Source: Ligustrum vulgare
Taxonomy: Eukaryota > Streptophyta > Magnoliopsida > Lamiales > Oleaceae
Direction of reading: 5' to 3'
Length of the DNA stretch: 64,000 bases
Assembly: GCA_963555705.1 (NCBI GenBank)
Contig: OY743190.1
Coordinates: forward strand, 15,693,491 to 15,757,490
The notes under the pieces were generated by a model. The model worked only from the letters and a program-made list of their open reading frames with translations. It did not search any database and was not told where the DNA came from. Shown here piece by piece: positions 1-12,669 of this stretch. A program made the position numbers and the translations under genes. Positions within the stretch are counted from its first letter, which is position 1. Each line of letters opens with the position of its first letter.

Positions 1-191
1 CTTGTTTAGAACACTGCGCATTGAAGGAATCCAGAACATTTAGTTTATTGGTGGCTATCAGTTCTGGTGCCGCTTCCACCATCGGGTAGAATTAACATTG
101 ACATCCGCATACGGATTAAAATCTCCTCCTTGATTTCATAATTCTTTGGGATTACCGAGCAAAATACAAAGCAGTGTTTGAGATACAGCGT
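1..191. repeat. CNL-derived tandem unit U0, left part
   Basis: This is the left part of a 1,214-bp array unit, entering at about unit offset 179. It holds the end of the + strand CC remnant (reads LFRTLRIEGIQNI then a stop at about 43) and the - strand RNBS-D region. It stops at 191 after CAGCGT, where element A is inserted. The same unit resumes at 16292. Confidence 0.85.
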
Positions 192-2199
192 TATAGCGAC
201 CCAGAATTTTTATGCAATTAATAATTATTTTAATATTTAGAAAATTGTGTCGCTATTGTTTTGAAGTTAACGCCGCGACGGATTCGTCTAGCCAAGTCAA
301 GAAATATCGAATTTGTTTGATTTTAAATTAAAATCCGAATTTCTAAAATTATGTTATTTTAATTAATTATTCAAAGTATTATTTTTAAAATCATTTTTGA
401 ATTCCAAATTTATTAAAATATCTCAATTTTCCTTATTCAAATTATTTCAAGTCCGAATAAGTAATTCAATTTTTATCTCAATATTATTTATTTTAAAATT
501 TGATTGTATCTAATTAAACCAAATTTTCTCCACATATTTTCATATCTTTACACAAATTTCTTTATTATTCTTTCCACCTCATTGCACTATCAACAAACAC
601 TATCATTATAATCACCAATTCCACCTAACACAAAACTTTCATCACCTACGCCACTCCCTCCCTCATCATATTTTCTTTCCATTTCCCACAATAATCTAAT
701 CAATCATCCTATCTTTACACTAAGCAACCACCATCCCATATCAACCAAATTATGATAATTTCCACTCAATTAATATATCAAAGATTCCTCCAAATCATAA
801 TGTTTTCCACTAATCAATTTCCCTTTTCTTTTTCCTCCATCATTCCATCATTATAACACCATTATCAATCCTCCAAATTCTCTGCAAGAACCCAACTCAA
901 AGCCCAATCACAGCAGCAGCCACCCCTATCGCCAACCAAACCAATAACAACTGTGAACTTCAACCTTCGTACCAGACACCAATTTCCCAAACACCACCAC
1001 AGCCCATCATCAACACATCAACCAAGCCTCAATTGTCTACACAATCACCATCCACTGTATGTATCAACTAAGAGCCACCACCCAACCAACCATCATCAGT
1101 ACCAATCAGTTACACCACAATTCCATCACTGCCATTACTCAATCTTCAACCATGAACTTCCATCATCACCACAGTCACCACTTACGCCTCTACTGCCCAA
1201 ATCAATTTCCAAACCATCAACCACCGTGAGCCACTACAACCCAACACCGCCTCAACTAAGAACCCAAACCTTCATCACCAACATAATGACCGCAACCAGC
1301 ATCACCGGCCACCTACTCCACTGTCTCATCACCACCTCAATCACCACTGTCCATTTATCACCATTCCATACTGATCAGAAACCAACCAAAATCATTCATC
1401 ATCAGTTGGCACCCTGCAGCTTTTTCAACGCCAATTGAATCATGAACAAGCAACCATCATCTGAATCAAATTTCCATTTGTCTGAAACTCAACCAATCAT
1501 CATTAGCAGCATCACCACCTCCCATTTCGTTTATCACCATTTTGATCTCCAAATCAAACAATCTTAATCATCATCATCAATCAACACCAATCTGTATTAG
1601 ATCACTCATGGCCAGCTTTCATTTTCAACAGCCAACCTCCATCACGCCTCAACTTCAAACCGGCCAATCACCACCCAAACCACAGCAACACCACCAAGCA
1701 CACTTTTTCCCTGCCTCTGCAATTCACCACTGCAACCAACCAAATCAACTGCAATCCCACTTCCAGCAACCATTCCAGCCGCCTGCAGCTCACAGCTGGA
1801 CCACCAATTAACCTCTACCTACAACACTACCACCTAACCTCCGATCCAAAACATCAAACCCAACTCCAAATCGCAACCCAAAATCAAAACCCCAAAACCC
1901 AAGAAATAGAGTACCAAATACCTACCTTAAACCATCGCTGAATTTCCGCCGGAGTATCATCGCGAACCCTAGCTTCGAATCCAGCCCCGGTTCGCACACA
2001 AACTCTCACCCAATACTCTCAAAACCTTTAACCGCCACTCACCGCCACCTTGCTACCGGTGTTGCGCCGGCGAAATCACCGGAAGTGTAGCGCCTTGTTC
2101 CTCCGCCTCTCGCCGTCTCTGCTCTCGTCCTAACTTTCTCTCTCTGATTTGCGATGATATAGAGAGAAGAAGAAAAATCTGATTTTAATAACTTTCAAA

Positions 2200-2425
2200 A
2201 TTTGCACTTTGGTCCCTGAAGTTTTAAAGCCTTTCAATTCAGTCCCTATGTTTTAAAAAGGTTTTATTTCAGTCCTTTCAGCTTTTAAACTTATCATTTC
2301 AGTCCCTGCTGATTTACTTTTAAGCTCAACTTTCAAAGTATCTATTTTAGTCCCTGAACTTTCAAAAGTATTCATTTTAGTCCCTCAATTTTCATAACAT
2401 CAATTTTAGTCCTCAAATTATAATT
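2200..2425 (+). repeat. AGTCCCT degenerate minisatellite in LTR A1
   Basis: About seven degenerate repeats of roughly 25-40 bp have the form ATTTTAGTCCCTGAACTTTC with variants. Copies occur in all LTRs of A (about 8440-8665 and 14680-14905) and, with extra repeats, in element C (about 30520-30810). The function is unknown. Confidence 0.75.
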
Positions 2426-2738
2426 TATCATTTTGAACTATATATTCGATAGACTAAAGTGACTTATTGGCTAAGACGAAGCGTACGGAGAATTTAAAGA
2501 AATTGAAGTCATTCCCGCTCAACTTTGCACTCGTCGGATTTGAGGTAGACTCGCACTTATTAATTGATTTAAATTATGATTTCATATAAATGTCATGTGA
2601 CTTGTGAAAGTCAATTTTTAAGAAAACAAGTATGTTTTTATGAAAGGTAAATATACCTTATGTTTTTATGAAAAGTAAGTATACCCTATGTTTTTACGAT
2701 AATGTTTTATATGTTTTGGATCATTGCTATGCACATAA

Positions 2739-3190
2739 GAATTCTTACCACCTAAGTTCGGTAGAATTCTGTGTCTCCATAAGTTTATGAGGATTTACCA
2801 CCTAAGTTCGGTAAAATTCCTGTCTTTCCATATGTTTATGAGGATTTACCACCTAAGTTCGGTAAAATTCCTGTCGCGTATGTTTATGAGGATTTCGATC
2901 CTATCTTATGTTATGATGGAAATGATCCCTATGAATTTCATGAATTATGTTTTGGTATACTTACTGTTATTATGATCTTACTGTTATTATGATTTTACTA
3001 CATAAGAATTCTTACCACCTAAGTTCGGTAAAATTCTTATGTTTATGAGGATTTCGATCTTATCCTATGTTATGATGAAAACTTACTGTTATTATGATTT
3101 TACTGCATAAGAATTCTTGCCACCTAAGTTCGGTAAAGTTCTTGTGTCTATTTATGTTTATGAGGATTTCAATCCTATCTTATGTTATGC
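2739..3190 (+). repeat. Repeat array with inverted arms around CCACCTAAGTTCGG (LTR A1)
   Basis: There are five copies of a module whose core reads ACCTAAGTTCGG. Two copies (2739-2769 and about 3007-3037) are flanked by GAATTCTTACC on the left and GGTA(A/G)AATTC on the right, an imperfect inverted repeat able to form a stem. Modules are separated by TATGTTTATGAGGATTT spacers. The same array is in LTR2 (8978-9430), LTR3 (15217-15670) and, with more copies, element C. Confidence 0.75.
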
Positions 3191-3816
3191 TTTCAAAAGA
3201 AATTATGCTTGGCATAATTAAAATATTTTTATAAGTATATGGTTTTCAAAGAGCTGTTTTCAAAGAGCCTATGATTTGCAAAATATGTCCCGTGCTGTAA
3301 TGCACAATATGAGTTTTATCAAGAGCAGTTTTATAAAGAAGCTCTATCAATGCCCGTTTTATAAAGAGCCGGGATTTATGTGTTTAATCATCTTATAAAT
3401 AAAATTAATTTGCGATGAGTCTACTGAGTATTTCCCCCATGAAATACTCACCCTACTTTTTAACAGTTTTGCAGATTTCGGAGACGGTGGCGAGCGATGA
3501 ATGATGGTGGCAATAATCGTTGAACGGTTGAAAGTTTGACGTTAATGATTTCCGTATTTTCCAAACAATCGAATAATTTAGAGAAGTTCATTTATTTGAG
3601 AAATTATGATATTGGCAATTTCTTTACAATATTAATGGTTCGATTTACTATTTCAAATGGTTTCATAAATGTTTTCAATTTTAGCGGCCATTACAGTTTA
3701 TTTAATGTTGCCAAAATATGAATTTCAATTATTTCTTCCGCAAAAATATTATTCGAAAAATTTAGACAGAAAATGACGTAGTGAATCGGGTATACGGAAC
3801 TCGGGGCGCTACAAGT

Positions 3817-3828
3817 TGGTATCAGAGC
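3817..3828 (+). promoter_or_regulatory. Primer-binding site, tRNA-iMet
   Basis: TGGTATCAGAGC starts three bases after the end of LTR A1. It is the standard complement of the 3' end of initiator tRNA-Met used by plant Ty3/gypsy elements. It marks the 5' end of the internal region and fixes the orientation. Confidence 0.95.
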
Positions 3829-6337
3829 TAGTCTGCGTTTCTGTAGACTGGAAAAATTTTCAAAAAGAATTTTCATGAAATATTTTCCATTATAAAATAT
3901 TATTGATGAAGATTGCCACTGCCATCATTCGTTCCACCAACTCCGAGGTAAAGAAGTTTATAATGTTTAAAGTTATTTCAGTATTTCGAATACTCATTTT
4001 ATTGATTTATGAGAAAGAATGAAGAGTATTTCGGATACTTATGATTTATGAGAAATAAGAATGTATTTCTTCAAAAAAAAAAATAATGATATTGTTATGC
4101 TTTGTCATAACTTATATGCTTTAATGTATGATTATGAGAAAATTTTTTAAGAAAGAAAACGAGTGTTGAGCATAATGGGAATAATATGATTTTATTGAGA
4201 ATTAAGTAATGGATATTATGTTGAGTAAGTGAATTATTTCCTCTATTTTGAAGAGAAATTTATTATGAAGTTTGGCCTTGTGAATATTTTGGGAATATGA
4301 TTTATGGCATATATTTATAAGTATGAGTTATCTTTTGAGCCATTAAGGTATCGAAGGAAGTGATATTGTGATATTGAAAAATATAATTTGAAATTGTTAT
4401 GTTGAGGAATTATGAATTGAATTATGGGATATTTTCGATGATATTGAAGTGTTGGAATCATTTTCAATATTTTTAAATCGTTGTGATCAAATGTGGAGTT
4501 ATTTATTATTGTGAGTTATGAAGTATGCTTATGGTTTGGAATAAGTCCAAATTACAAGGGAGACTCTGTCCAGAATTTTATCGTTTGGAAATAAGAGCAT
4601 AATATGGTATGCAATCACTAAGAGAATTGAGTTTAGAATTGCAAGTTCATAAGAAAGATTGAGTAAATGATAAGTTATATTTTGAAAGACGAGTGAAGAC
4701 AAGTATAATGGCATTATTGGGAAGAATCTTAATTATTCTTGGGAATGGATTTATCACTTGTAAGGAATGATCACTTGTATTGGAGGGTATTATAAGGATA
4801 TGAATTTTGAGGAAAATAGGGATAAGATTTTACAGTGATGACTTATTTTGGAATGGTGTTCAGAAGAGGGATCACTGTAGAATCCAAGATTTTTTTAGTA
4901 TGAGAAATTGATATATTATATTAGTGATCAGATTGACGTATAAGGTACGTGATAGATATGACGAATAGACGGTTAAAGAATGTTATGGTTATCCAGGGAA
5001 GAATCGTGTGAATATTGAGTTCGATGATCTTATTTTGATGGTTTATTGCATTATGGTGAAATATTATCTACGATTGAGAATTTTCATTTTTAGTCATAAT
5101 ATATGGGTTTATTTAAAGATTTAGTGATGCAGTTCGATTAATTATTATTGGTTGTACTTTTGAAGTGAGTAAATATTTGGGCTACAATAATGGAAAATCT
5201 GAGATGATCAGTTGTGTGATTTTTAATTATGGGATTGTATCTTTGGGTTAAGCAAATTTGATGAAGAATCCTATATGATGTACAGAAGTCTTATTTAATG
5301 GTGATAAGATTAATCAGAGTATTGTTCATAAAGTGTGATATGAATTGAAGTTTGGGAGAATAGAAAATTTTAATTTTGAATTTCAGATTTGGGAAATTAG
5401 TGAAGTTTCTTAAGTTTGAGAATAACATATCTGATCCTTGTGATGCTGTTTTAAGTTAGTATCTTAGCTCTCAGCTAGAATGAGTATTTGATACCGAGTA
5501 CTTGATGTATGATTTAAAGTATAATGAAAAGTGGGAACAAGAGTTAATGCGCTGTTATTTTTCTCGACAAAAGAAAATTTGATGATAATATTGGAGATAT
5601 GGAATATTTTATTGGATTTTGGTACTGATATTTTTGGTATAATAATCAAGGTATAGTGAGATGATACGGGAATACGTGAAAGAGAAATAAGGACTGTATT
5701 GAATCAGAATTCATAAGTATGTATAAGTAAAAGAAATACTTTGCAGGAAATGTGGTGACATTTAAGTAAAGAATCTTAGTTATTTGGAAGATATTTGTTT
5801 ACTGAATTTTGGGTTACAAATATTGGAATGATAAGTTGATGATATTATGTTGATATGTTATTGGGTATATTATGTAGAAAGAATATTCAGGTAATTCTTT
5901 GATTATTTTGGGAATATTCGATGATAAGAAGAAAGGAAAAATTATTATGATATGATATGTCAGTAAAGATTTATGGAAACTTGAAGAGATTTTTTTATGG
6001 AATTACAGAAATTAGTAAAAAGACATGATGTTGTCTGGGATTTGTGAGATAATGATGATGGACGTAAGGTTATTTGAATATAAAGGTACAATAGAAATTG
6101 TAAGGAATGATATGATGATGATAATTGAAGGTGATAATGTATTGAGATTATGAAATAAGTTGATCATCTATGAATAAGTTATGTTGTTTTGGGTTCATAA
6201 AAATGGAATTCAAAGAATAGTGAACTTTCAGTCACTTACGATTCAGAAGAATTTTGAGTAAACACATATGTCTATAGAAAAGTCCAGTTGGTTAAAAATG
6301 GTTGGGTTAAATTTGGTAACAATGATGCTACATCAGA

Positions 6338-6427
6338 GAAGAAGAAGAAGAGATTCGGATTAAGTATTCAAAAATCATAAGATCAAGTAAGTTTAATTTC
6401 GAGGACGAAATTATTTTAAGGGGGTAA
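6338..6427 (+). pseudogene. Chromovirus pol C-terminal tail remnant in element A
   Basis: The frame reads a run of Glu, then IRIKYSKI and finally FNFEDEIILRG before TAA. This matches the end of chromovirus polyproteins, where the chromodomain tail finishes in an FEDEI-like motif just before the PPT. The stop codon lies inside the PPT. Everything upstream of about 6300 is unreadable as pol. It shows descent from an autonomous chromovirus, possibly of Tekay type. Confidence 0.7.
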
Positions 6428-6430
6428 GAT
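6418..6430 (+). promoter_or_regulatory. Polypurine tract of element A, copy 1
   Basis: The purine-rich AAGGGGGTAAGAT lies directly against the 5' end of LTR A2, the expected site of plus-strand priming. Confidence 0.85.
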
Positions 6431-9400
6431 TATAGCGACCCAGAATTTTTATGCAATTAATAATTATTTTAATATTTAGAAAATTGTGTCGCTATTGTTT
6501 TGAAGTTAACGCCGCGACGGATTCGTCTAGCCAAGTCAAGAAATATCGAATTTGTTCGATTTTAAATTAAAATCCGAATTTCTAAAATTATGTTATTTTA
6601 ATTAATTATTCAAAGTATTATTTTTAAAATCATTTTTGAATTCCAAATTTATTAAAATATCTCAATTTTCCTTATTCAAATTATTTCAAGTCCGAATAAG
6701 TAATTCAATTTTTATCTCAATATTATTTATTTTAAAATTTGATTGTATCTAATTAAACCAAATTTTCTCCACATATTTTCATATCTTTACACAAATTTCT
6801 TTATTATTCTTTCCACCTCATTGCACTATCAACAAACACTATCATTATAATCACCAATTCCACCTAACACAAAACTTTCATCACCTACGCCACTCCCTCC
6901 CTCATCATATTTTCTTTCCATTTCCCACAATAATCTAATCAATCATCCTATCTTTACACTAAGCAACCACCATCCCATATCAACCAAATTATGATAATTT
7001 CCACTCAATTAATATATCAAAGATTCCTCCAAATCATAATGTTTTCCACTAATCAATTTCCCTTTTCTTTTTCCTCCATCATTCCATCATTATAACACCA
7101 TTATCAATCCTCCAAATTCTCTGCAAGAACCCAACTCAAAGCCCAATCACAGCAGCAGCCACCCCTATCGCCAACCAAACCAATAACAACTGTGAACTTC
7201 AACCTTCGTACCAGACACCAATTTCCCAAACACCACCACAGCCCATCATCAACACATCAACCAAGCCTCAATTGTCTACACAATCACCATCCACTGTATG
7301 TATCAACTAAGAGCCACCACCCAACCAACCATCATCAGTACCAATCAGTTACACCACAATTCCATCACTGCCATTACTCAATCTTCAGCCATGAACTTCC
7401 ATCATCACCACAGTCACCACTTACGCCTCTACTGCCCAAATCAATTTCCAAACCATCAACCACCGTGAGCCACTACAACCCAACACCGCCTCAACTAAGA
7501 ACCCAAACCTTCATCACCAACATAATGACCGCAACCAGCATCACCGGCCACCTACTCCACTGTCTCATCACCACCTCAATCACCACTGTCCATTTATCAC
7601 CATTCCATACTGATCAGAAACCAACCAAAATCATTCATCATCAGTTGGCACCCTGCAGCTTTTTCAACGCCAATTGAATCATGACCAAGCAACCATCATC
7701 TGAATCAAATTTCCATTTGTCTGAAACTCAACCAATCATCATTAGCAGCATCACCACCTCCCATTTCGTTTATCACCATTTTGATCTCCAAATCAAACAA
7801 TCTTAATCATCATCATCAATCAACACCAATCTGTATTAGATCACTCATGGCCAGCTTTCATTTTCAACAGCCAACCTCCATCACGCCTCAACTTCAAACC
7901 GGCCAATCACCACCCAAACCACAGCAACACCACCAAGCACACTTTTTCCCTGCCTCTGCAATTCACCACTGCAACCAACCAAATCAACTGCAATCCCACT
8001 TCCAGCAACCATTCCAGCCGCCTGCAGCTCACAGCTGGACCACCAATTAACCTCTACCTACAACACTACCACCTAACCTCCGATCCAAAACATCAAACCC
8101 AACTCCAAATCGCAACCCAAAATCAAAACCCCAAAACCCAAGAAATAGAGTACCAAATACCTACCTTAAACCATCGCTGAATTTCCGCCGGAGTATCATC
8201 GCGAACCCTAGCTTCGAATCCAGCCCCGGTTCGCACACAAACTCTCACCCAATACTCTCAAAACCTTTAACCGCCACTCACCGCCACCTTGCTACCGGTG
8301 TTGCGCCGGCGAAATCACCGGAAGTGTAGCGCCTTGTTCCTCCGCCTCTCGCCGTCTCTGCTCTCGTCCTAACTTTCTCTCTCTGATTTGCGATGATATA
8401 GAGAGAAGAAGAAAAATCTGATTTTAATAACTTTCAAAATTTGCACTTTGGTCCCTGAAGTTTTAAAGCCTTTCAATTCAGTCCCTATGTTTTAAAAAGG
8501 TTTTATTTCAGTCCTTTCAGCTTTTAAACTTATCATTTCAGTCCCTGCTGATTTACTTTTAAGCTCAACTTTCAAAGTATCTATTTTAGTCCCTGAACTT
8601 TCAAAAGTATTCATTTTAGTCCCTCAATTTTCATAACATCAATTTTAGTCCTCAAATTATAATTTATCATTTTGAACTATATATTCGATAGACTAAAGTG
8701 ACTTATTGGCTAAGACGAAGCGTACGGAGAATTTAAAGAAATTGAAGTCATTCCCGCTCAACTTTGCACTCGTCGGATTTGAGGTAGACTCGCACTTATT
8801 AATTGATTTAAATTATGATTTCATATAAATGTCATGTGACTTGTGAAAGTCAATTTTTAAGAAAACAAGTATGTTTTTATGAAAGGTAAATATACCTTAT
8901 GTTTTTATGAAAAGTAAGTATACCCTATGTTTTTACGATAATGTTTTATATGTTTTGGATCATTGCTATGCACATAAGAATTCTTACCACCTAAGTTCGG
9001 TAGAATTCTGTGTCTCCATAAGTTTATGAGGATTTACCACCTAAGTTCGGTAAAATTCCTGTCTTTCCATATGTTTATGAGGATTTACCACCTAAGTTCG
9101 GTAAAATTCCTGTCGCGTATGTTTATGAGGATTTCGATCCTATCTTATGTTATGATGGAAATGATCCCTATGAATTTCATGAATTATGTTTTGGTATACT
9201 TACTGTTATTATGATCTTACTGTTATTATGATTTTACTACATAAGAATTCTTACCACCTAAGTTCGGTAAAATTCTTATGTTTATGAGGATTTCGATCTT
9301 ATCCTATGTTATGATGAAAACTTACTGTTATTATGATTTTACTGCATAAGAATTCTTGCCACCTAAGTTCGGTAAAGTTCTTGTGTCTATTTATGTTTAT

Positions 9401-10052
9401 GAGGATTTCAATCCTATCTTATGTTATGCTTTCAAAAGAAATTATGCTTGGCATAATTAAAATATTTTTATAAGTATATGGTTTTCAAAGAGCTGTTTTC
9501 AAAGAGCCTATGATTTGCAAAATATGTCCCGTGCTGTAATGCACAATATGAGTTTTATCAAGAGCAGTTTTATAAAGAAGCTCTATCAATGCCCGTTTTA
9601 TAAAGAGCCGGGATTTATGTGTTTAATCATCTTATAAATAAAATTAATTTGCGATGAGTCTACTGAGTATTTCCCCCATGAAATACTCACCCTACTTTTT
9701 AACAGTTTTGCAGATTTCGGAGACGGTGGCGAGCGATGAATGATGGTGGCAATAATCGTTGAACGGTTGAAAGTTTGACGTTAATGATTTCCGTATTTTC
9801 CAAACAATCGAATAATTTAGAGAAGTTCATTTATTTGAGAAATTATGATATTGGCAATTTCTTTACAATATTAATGGTTCGATTTACTATTTCAAATGGT
9901 TTCATAAATGTTTTCAATTTTAGCGGCCATTACAGTTTATTTAATGTTGCCAAAATATGAATTTCAATTATTTCTTCCGCAAAAATATTATTCGAAAAAT
10001 TTAGACAGAAAATGACGTAGTGAATCGGGTATACGGAACTCGGGGCGCTACA
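6431..10052 (+). repeat. LTR A2 (3,622 bp, shared by the two tandem elements)
   Basis: This is the same length as LTR A1. It serves as the 3' LTR of the first element and the 5' LTR of the second. It carries a private change, ATGACCAAGC at about 7681, where LTR1 and LTR3 have ATGAACAAGC. Confidence 0.9.
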
Positions 10053-10055
10053 AGT

Positions 10056-10067
10056 TGGTATCAGAGC
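10056..10067 (+). promoter_or_regulatory. Primer-binding site, tRNA-iMet, second copy
   Basis: TGGTATCAGAGC lies three bases after the end of LTR A2, in the same arrangement as at 3817. Confidence 0.93.
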
Positions 10068-12656
10068 TAGTCTGCGTTTCTGTAGACTGGAAAAATTTTC
10101 AAAAAGAATTTTCATGAAATATTTTCCATTATAAAATATTATTGATGAAGATTGCCACTGCCATCATTCGTTCCACCAACTCCGAGGTAAAGAAGTTTAT
10201 AATGTTTAAAGTTATTTCAGTATTTCGAATACTCATTTTATTGATTTATGAGAAAGAATGAAGAGTATTTCGGATACTTATGATTTATGAGAAATAAGAA
10301 TGTATTTCTTCAAAAAAAAAAATAATGATATTGTTATGCTTTGTCATAACTTATATGCTTTAATGTATGATTATGAGAAAATTTTTTAAGAAAGAAAACG
10401 AGTGTTGAGCATAATGGGAATAATATGATTTTATTGAGAATTAAGTAATGGATATTATGTTGAGTAAGTGAATTATTTCCTCTATTTTGAAGAGAAATTT
10501 ATTATGAAGTTTGGCCTTGTGAATATTTTGGGAATATGATTTATGGCATATATTTATAAGTATGAGTTATCTTTTGAGCCATTAAGGTATCGAAGGAAGT
10601 GATATTGTGATATTGAAAAATATAATTTGAAATTGTTATGTTGAGGAATTATGAATTGAATTATGGGATATTTTCGATGATATTGAAGTGTTGGAATCAT
10701 TTTCAATATTTTTAAATCGTTGTGATCAAATGTGGAGTTATTTATTATTGTGAGTTATGAAGTATGCTTATGGTTTGGAATAAGTCCAAATTACAAGGGA
10801 GACTCTGTCCAGAATTTTATCGTTTGGAAATAAGAGCATAATATGGTATGCAATCACTAAGAGAATTGAGTTTAGAATTGCAAGTTCATAAGCAAGATTG
10901 AGTAAATGATAAGTTATATTTTGAAAGACGAGTGAAGACAAGTATAATGGCATTATTGGGAAGAATCTTAATTATTCTTGGGAATGGATTTATCACTTGT
11001 AAGGAATGATCACTTGTATTGGAGGGTATTATAAGGATATGAATTTTGAGGAAAATAGGGATAAGATTTTACAGTGATGACTTATTTTGGAATGGTGTTC
11101 AGAAGAGGGATCACTGTAGAATCCAAGATTTTTTTAGTATGAGAAATTGATATATTATATTAGTGATCAGATTGACGTATAAGGTACGTGATAGATATGA
11201 CGAATAGACGGTTAAAGAATGTTATGGTTATCCAGGGAAGAATCGTGTGAATATTGAGTTCGATGATCTTATTTTGATGGTTTATTGCATTATGGTGAAA
11301 TATTATCTACGATTGAGAATTTTCATTTTTAGTCATAATATATGGGTTTATTTAAAGATTTAGTGATGCAGTTCGATTAATTATTATTGGTTGTACTTTT
11401 GAAGTGAGTAAATATTTGGGCTACAATAATGGAAAATCTGAGATGATCAGTTGTGTGATTTTTAATTATGGGATTGTATCTTTGGGTTAAGCAAATTTGA
11501 TGAAGAATCCTATATGATGTACAGAAGTCTTATTTAATGGTGATAAGATTAATCAGAGTATTGTTCATAAAGTGTGATATGAATTGAAGTTTGGGAGAAT
11601 AGAAAATTTTAATTTTGAATTTCAGATTTGGGAAATTAGTGAAGTTTCTTAAGTTTGAGAATAACATATCTGATCCTTGTGATGCTGTTTTAAGTTAGTA
11701 TCTTAGCTCTCAGCTAGAATGAGTATTTGATACCGAGTACTTGATGTATGATTTAAAGTATAATGAAAAGTGGGAACAAGAGTTAATGCGCTGTTATTTT
11801 TCTCGACAAAAGAAAATTTGATGATAATATTGGAGATATGGAATATTTTATTGGATTTTGGTACTGATATTTTTGGTATAATAATCAAGGTATAGTGAGA
11901 TGATACGGGAATACGTGAAAGAGAAATAAGGACTGTATTGAATCAGAATTCATAAGTATGTATAAGTAAAAGAAATACTTTGCAGGAAATGTGGTGACAT
12001 TTAAGTAAAGAATCTTAGTTATTTGGAAGATATTTGTTTACTGAATTTTGGGTTACAAATATTGGAATGATAAGTTGATGATATTATGTTGATATGTTAT
12101 TGGGTATATTATGTAGAAAGAATATTCAGGTAATTCTTTGATTATTTTGGGAATATTCGATGATAAGAAGAAAGGAAAAATTATTATGATATGATATGTC
12201 AGTAAAGATTTATGGAAACTTGAAGAGATTTTTTTATGGAATTACAGAAATTAGTAAAAAGACATGATGTTGTCTGGGATTTGTGAGATAATGATGATGG
12301 ACGTAAGGTTATTTGAATATAAAGGTACAATAGAAATTGTAAGGAATGATATGATGATGATAATTGAAGGTGATAATGTATTGAGATTATGAAATAAGTT
12401 GATCATCTATGAATAAGTTATGTTGTTTTGGGTTCATAAAAATGGAATTCAAAGAATAGTGAACTTTCAGTCACTTACGATTCAGAAGAATTTTGAGTAA
12501 ACACATATGTCTATAGAAAAGTCCAGTTGGTTAAAAATGGTTGGGTTAAATTTGGTAACAATGATGCTACATCAGAGAAGAAGAAGAAGAGATTCGGATT
12601 AAGTATTCAAAAATCATAAGATCAAGTAAGTTTAATTTCGAGGACGAAATTATTTT

Positions 12657-12669
12657 AAGGGGGTAAGAT
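12657..12669 (+). promoter_or_regulatory. Polypurine tract of element A, copy 2
   Basis: AAGGGGGTAAGAT abuts LTR A3. The upstream FEDEI pol tail remnant (12577-12666) ends with its stop codon inside this tract. Confidence 0.85.

Larger units (their letters stand above)
192..3813 (+). repeat. LTR A1 (3,622 bp)
   Basis: This is the first of three near-identical LTRs. In order it holds an AT-rich start, a C/A-rich and G-poor stretch (about 560-1980), a CT-rich segment (2095-2175), degenerate AGTCCCT minirepeats (2200-2425), a hairpin-like repeat array (2739-3190), and a terminal part with repeated AAAGAGC motifs (3245-3375). The 161-codon open frame at 953-1438 starts with GTG and encodes a His/Pro/Ser/Thr-rich low-complexity peptide, so I do not call it a gene. 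One diagnostic base is A at 1149, where LTR2 and LTR3 have G. Confidence 0.9.
3814..6430 (+). mobile_element. Internal region A1, largely non-coding
   Basis: These 2,617 bp lie between LTR A1 and LTR A2. Apart from the PBS, the pol tail and the PPT, there is no reading frame longer than about 61 codons and no domain I can recognise. The sequence is AT-rich with many ATGA and GATGAT motifs. It is homologous along most of its length to the core of element B (in reverse complement) and to the interior of element C. Confidence 0.85.
10053..12669 (+). mobile_element. Internal region A2
   Basis: This second copy of the non-coding interior has the same 2,617 bp as A1. A difference seen by eye is AGCAAGATTGAG at about 10891, where A1 has AGAAAGATTGAG. 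Its PBS is at 10056-10067, its FEDEI tail at 12577-12666 and its PPT at 12657-12669. Confidence 0.85.

Noticed and set aside
953..1811. Two + open frames (161 and 89 codons) in LTR A1, repeated in LTR A2 and A3
   Set aside because: They start with non-ATG codons, encode low-complexity His/Pro/Ser/Thr peptides in C/A-rich sequence, lie in an LTR and match no domain I know.
2739..3190. Possible CRISPR-like array (regular repeats with spacers)
   Set aside because: Spacers are similar to one another, the context is a plant LTR, and there are no cas genes.
4529..5649. Several 61-codon - frames in the interior of element A
   Set aside because: They are short, at the level expected by chance in AT-rich DNA, and have no recognisable motif.
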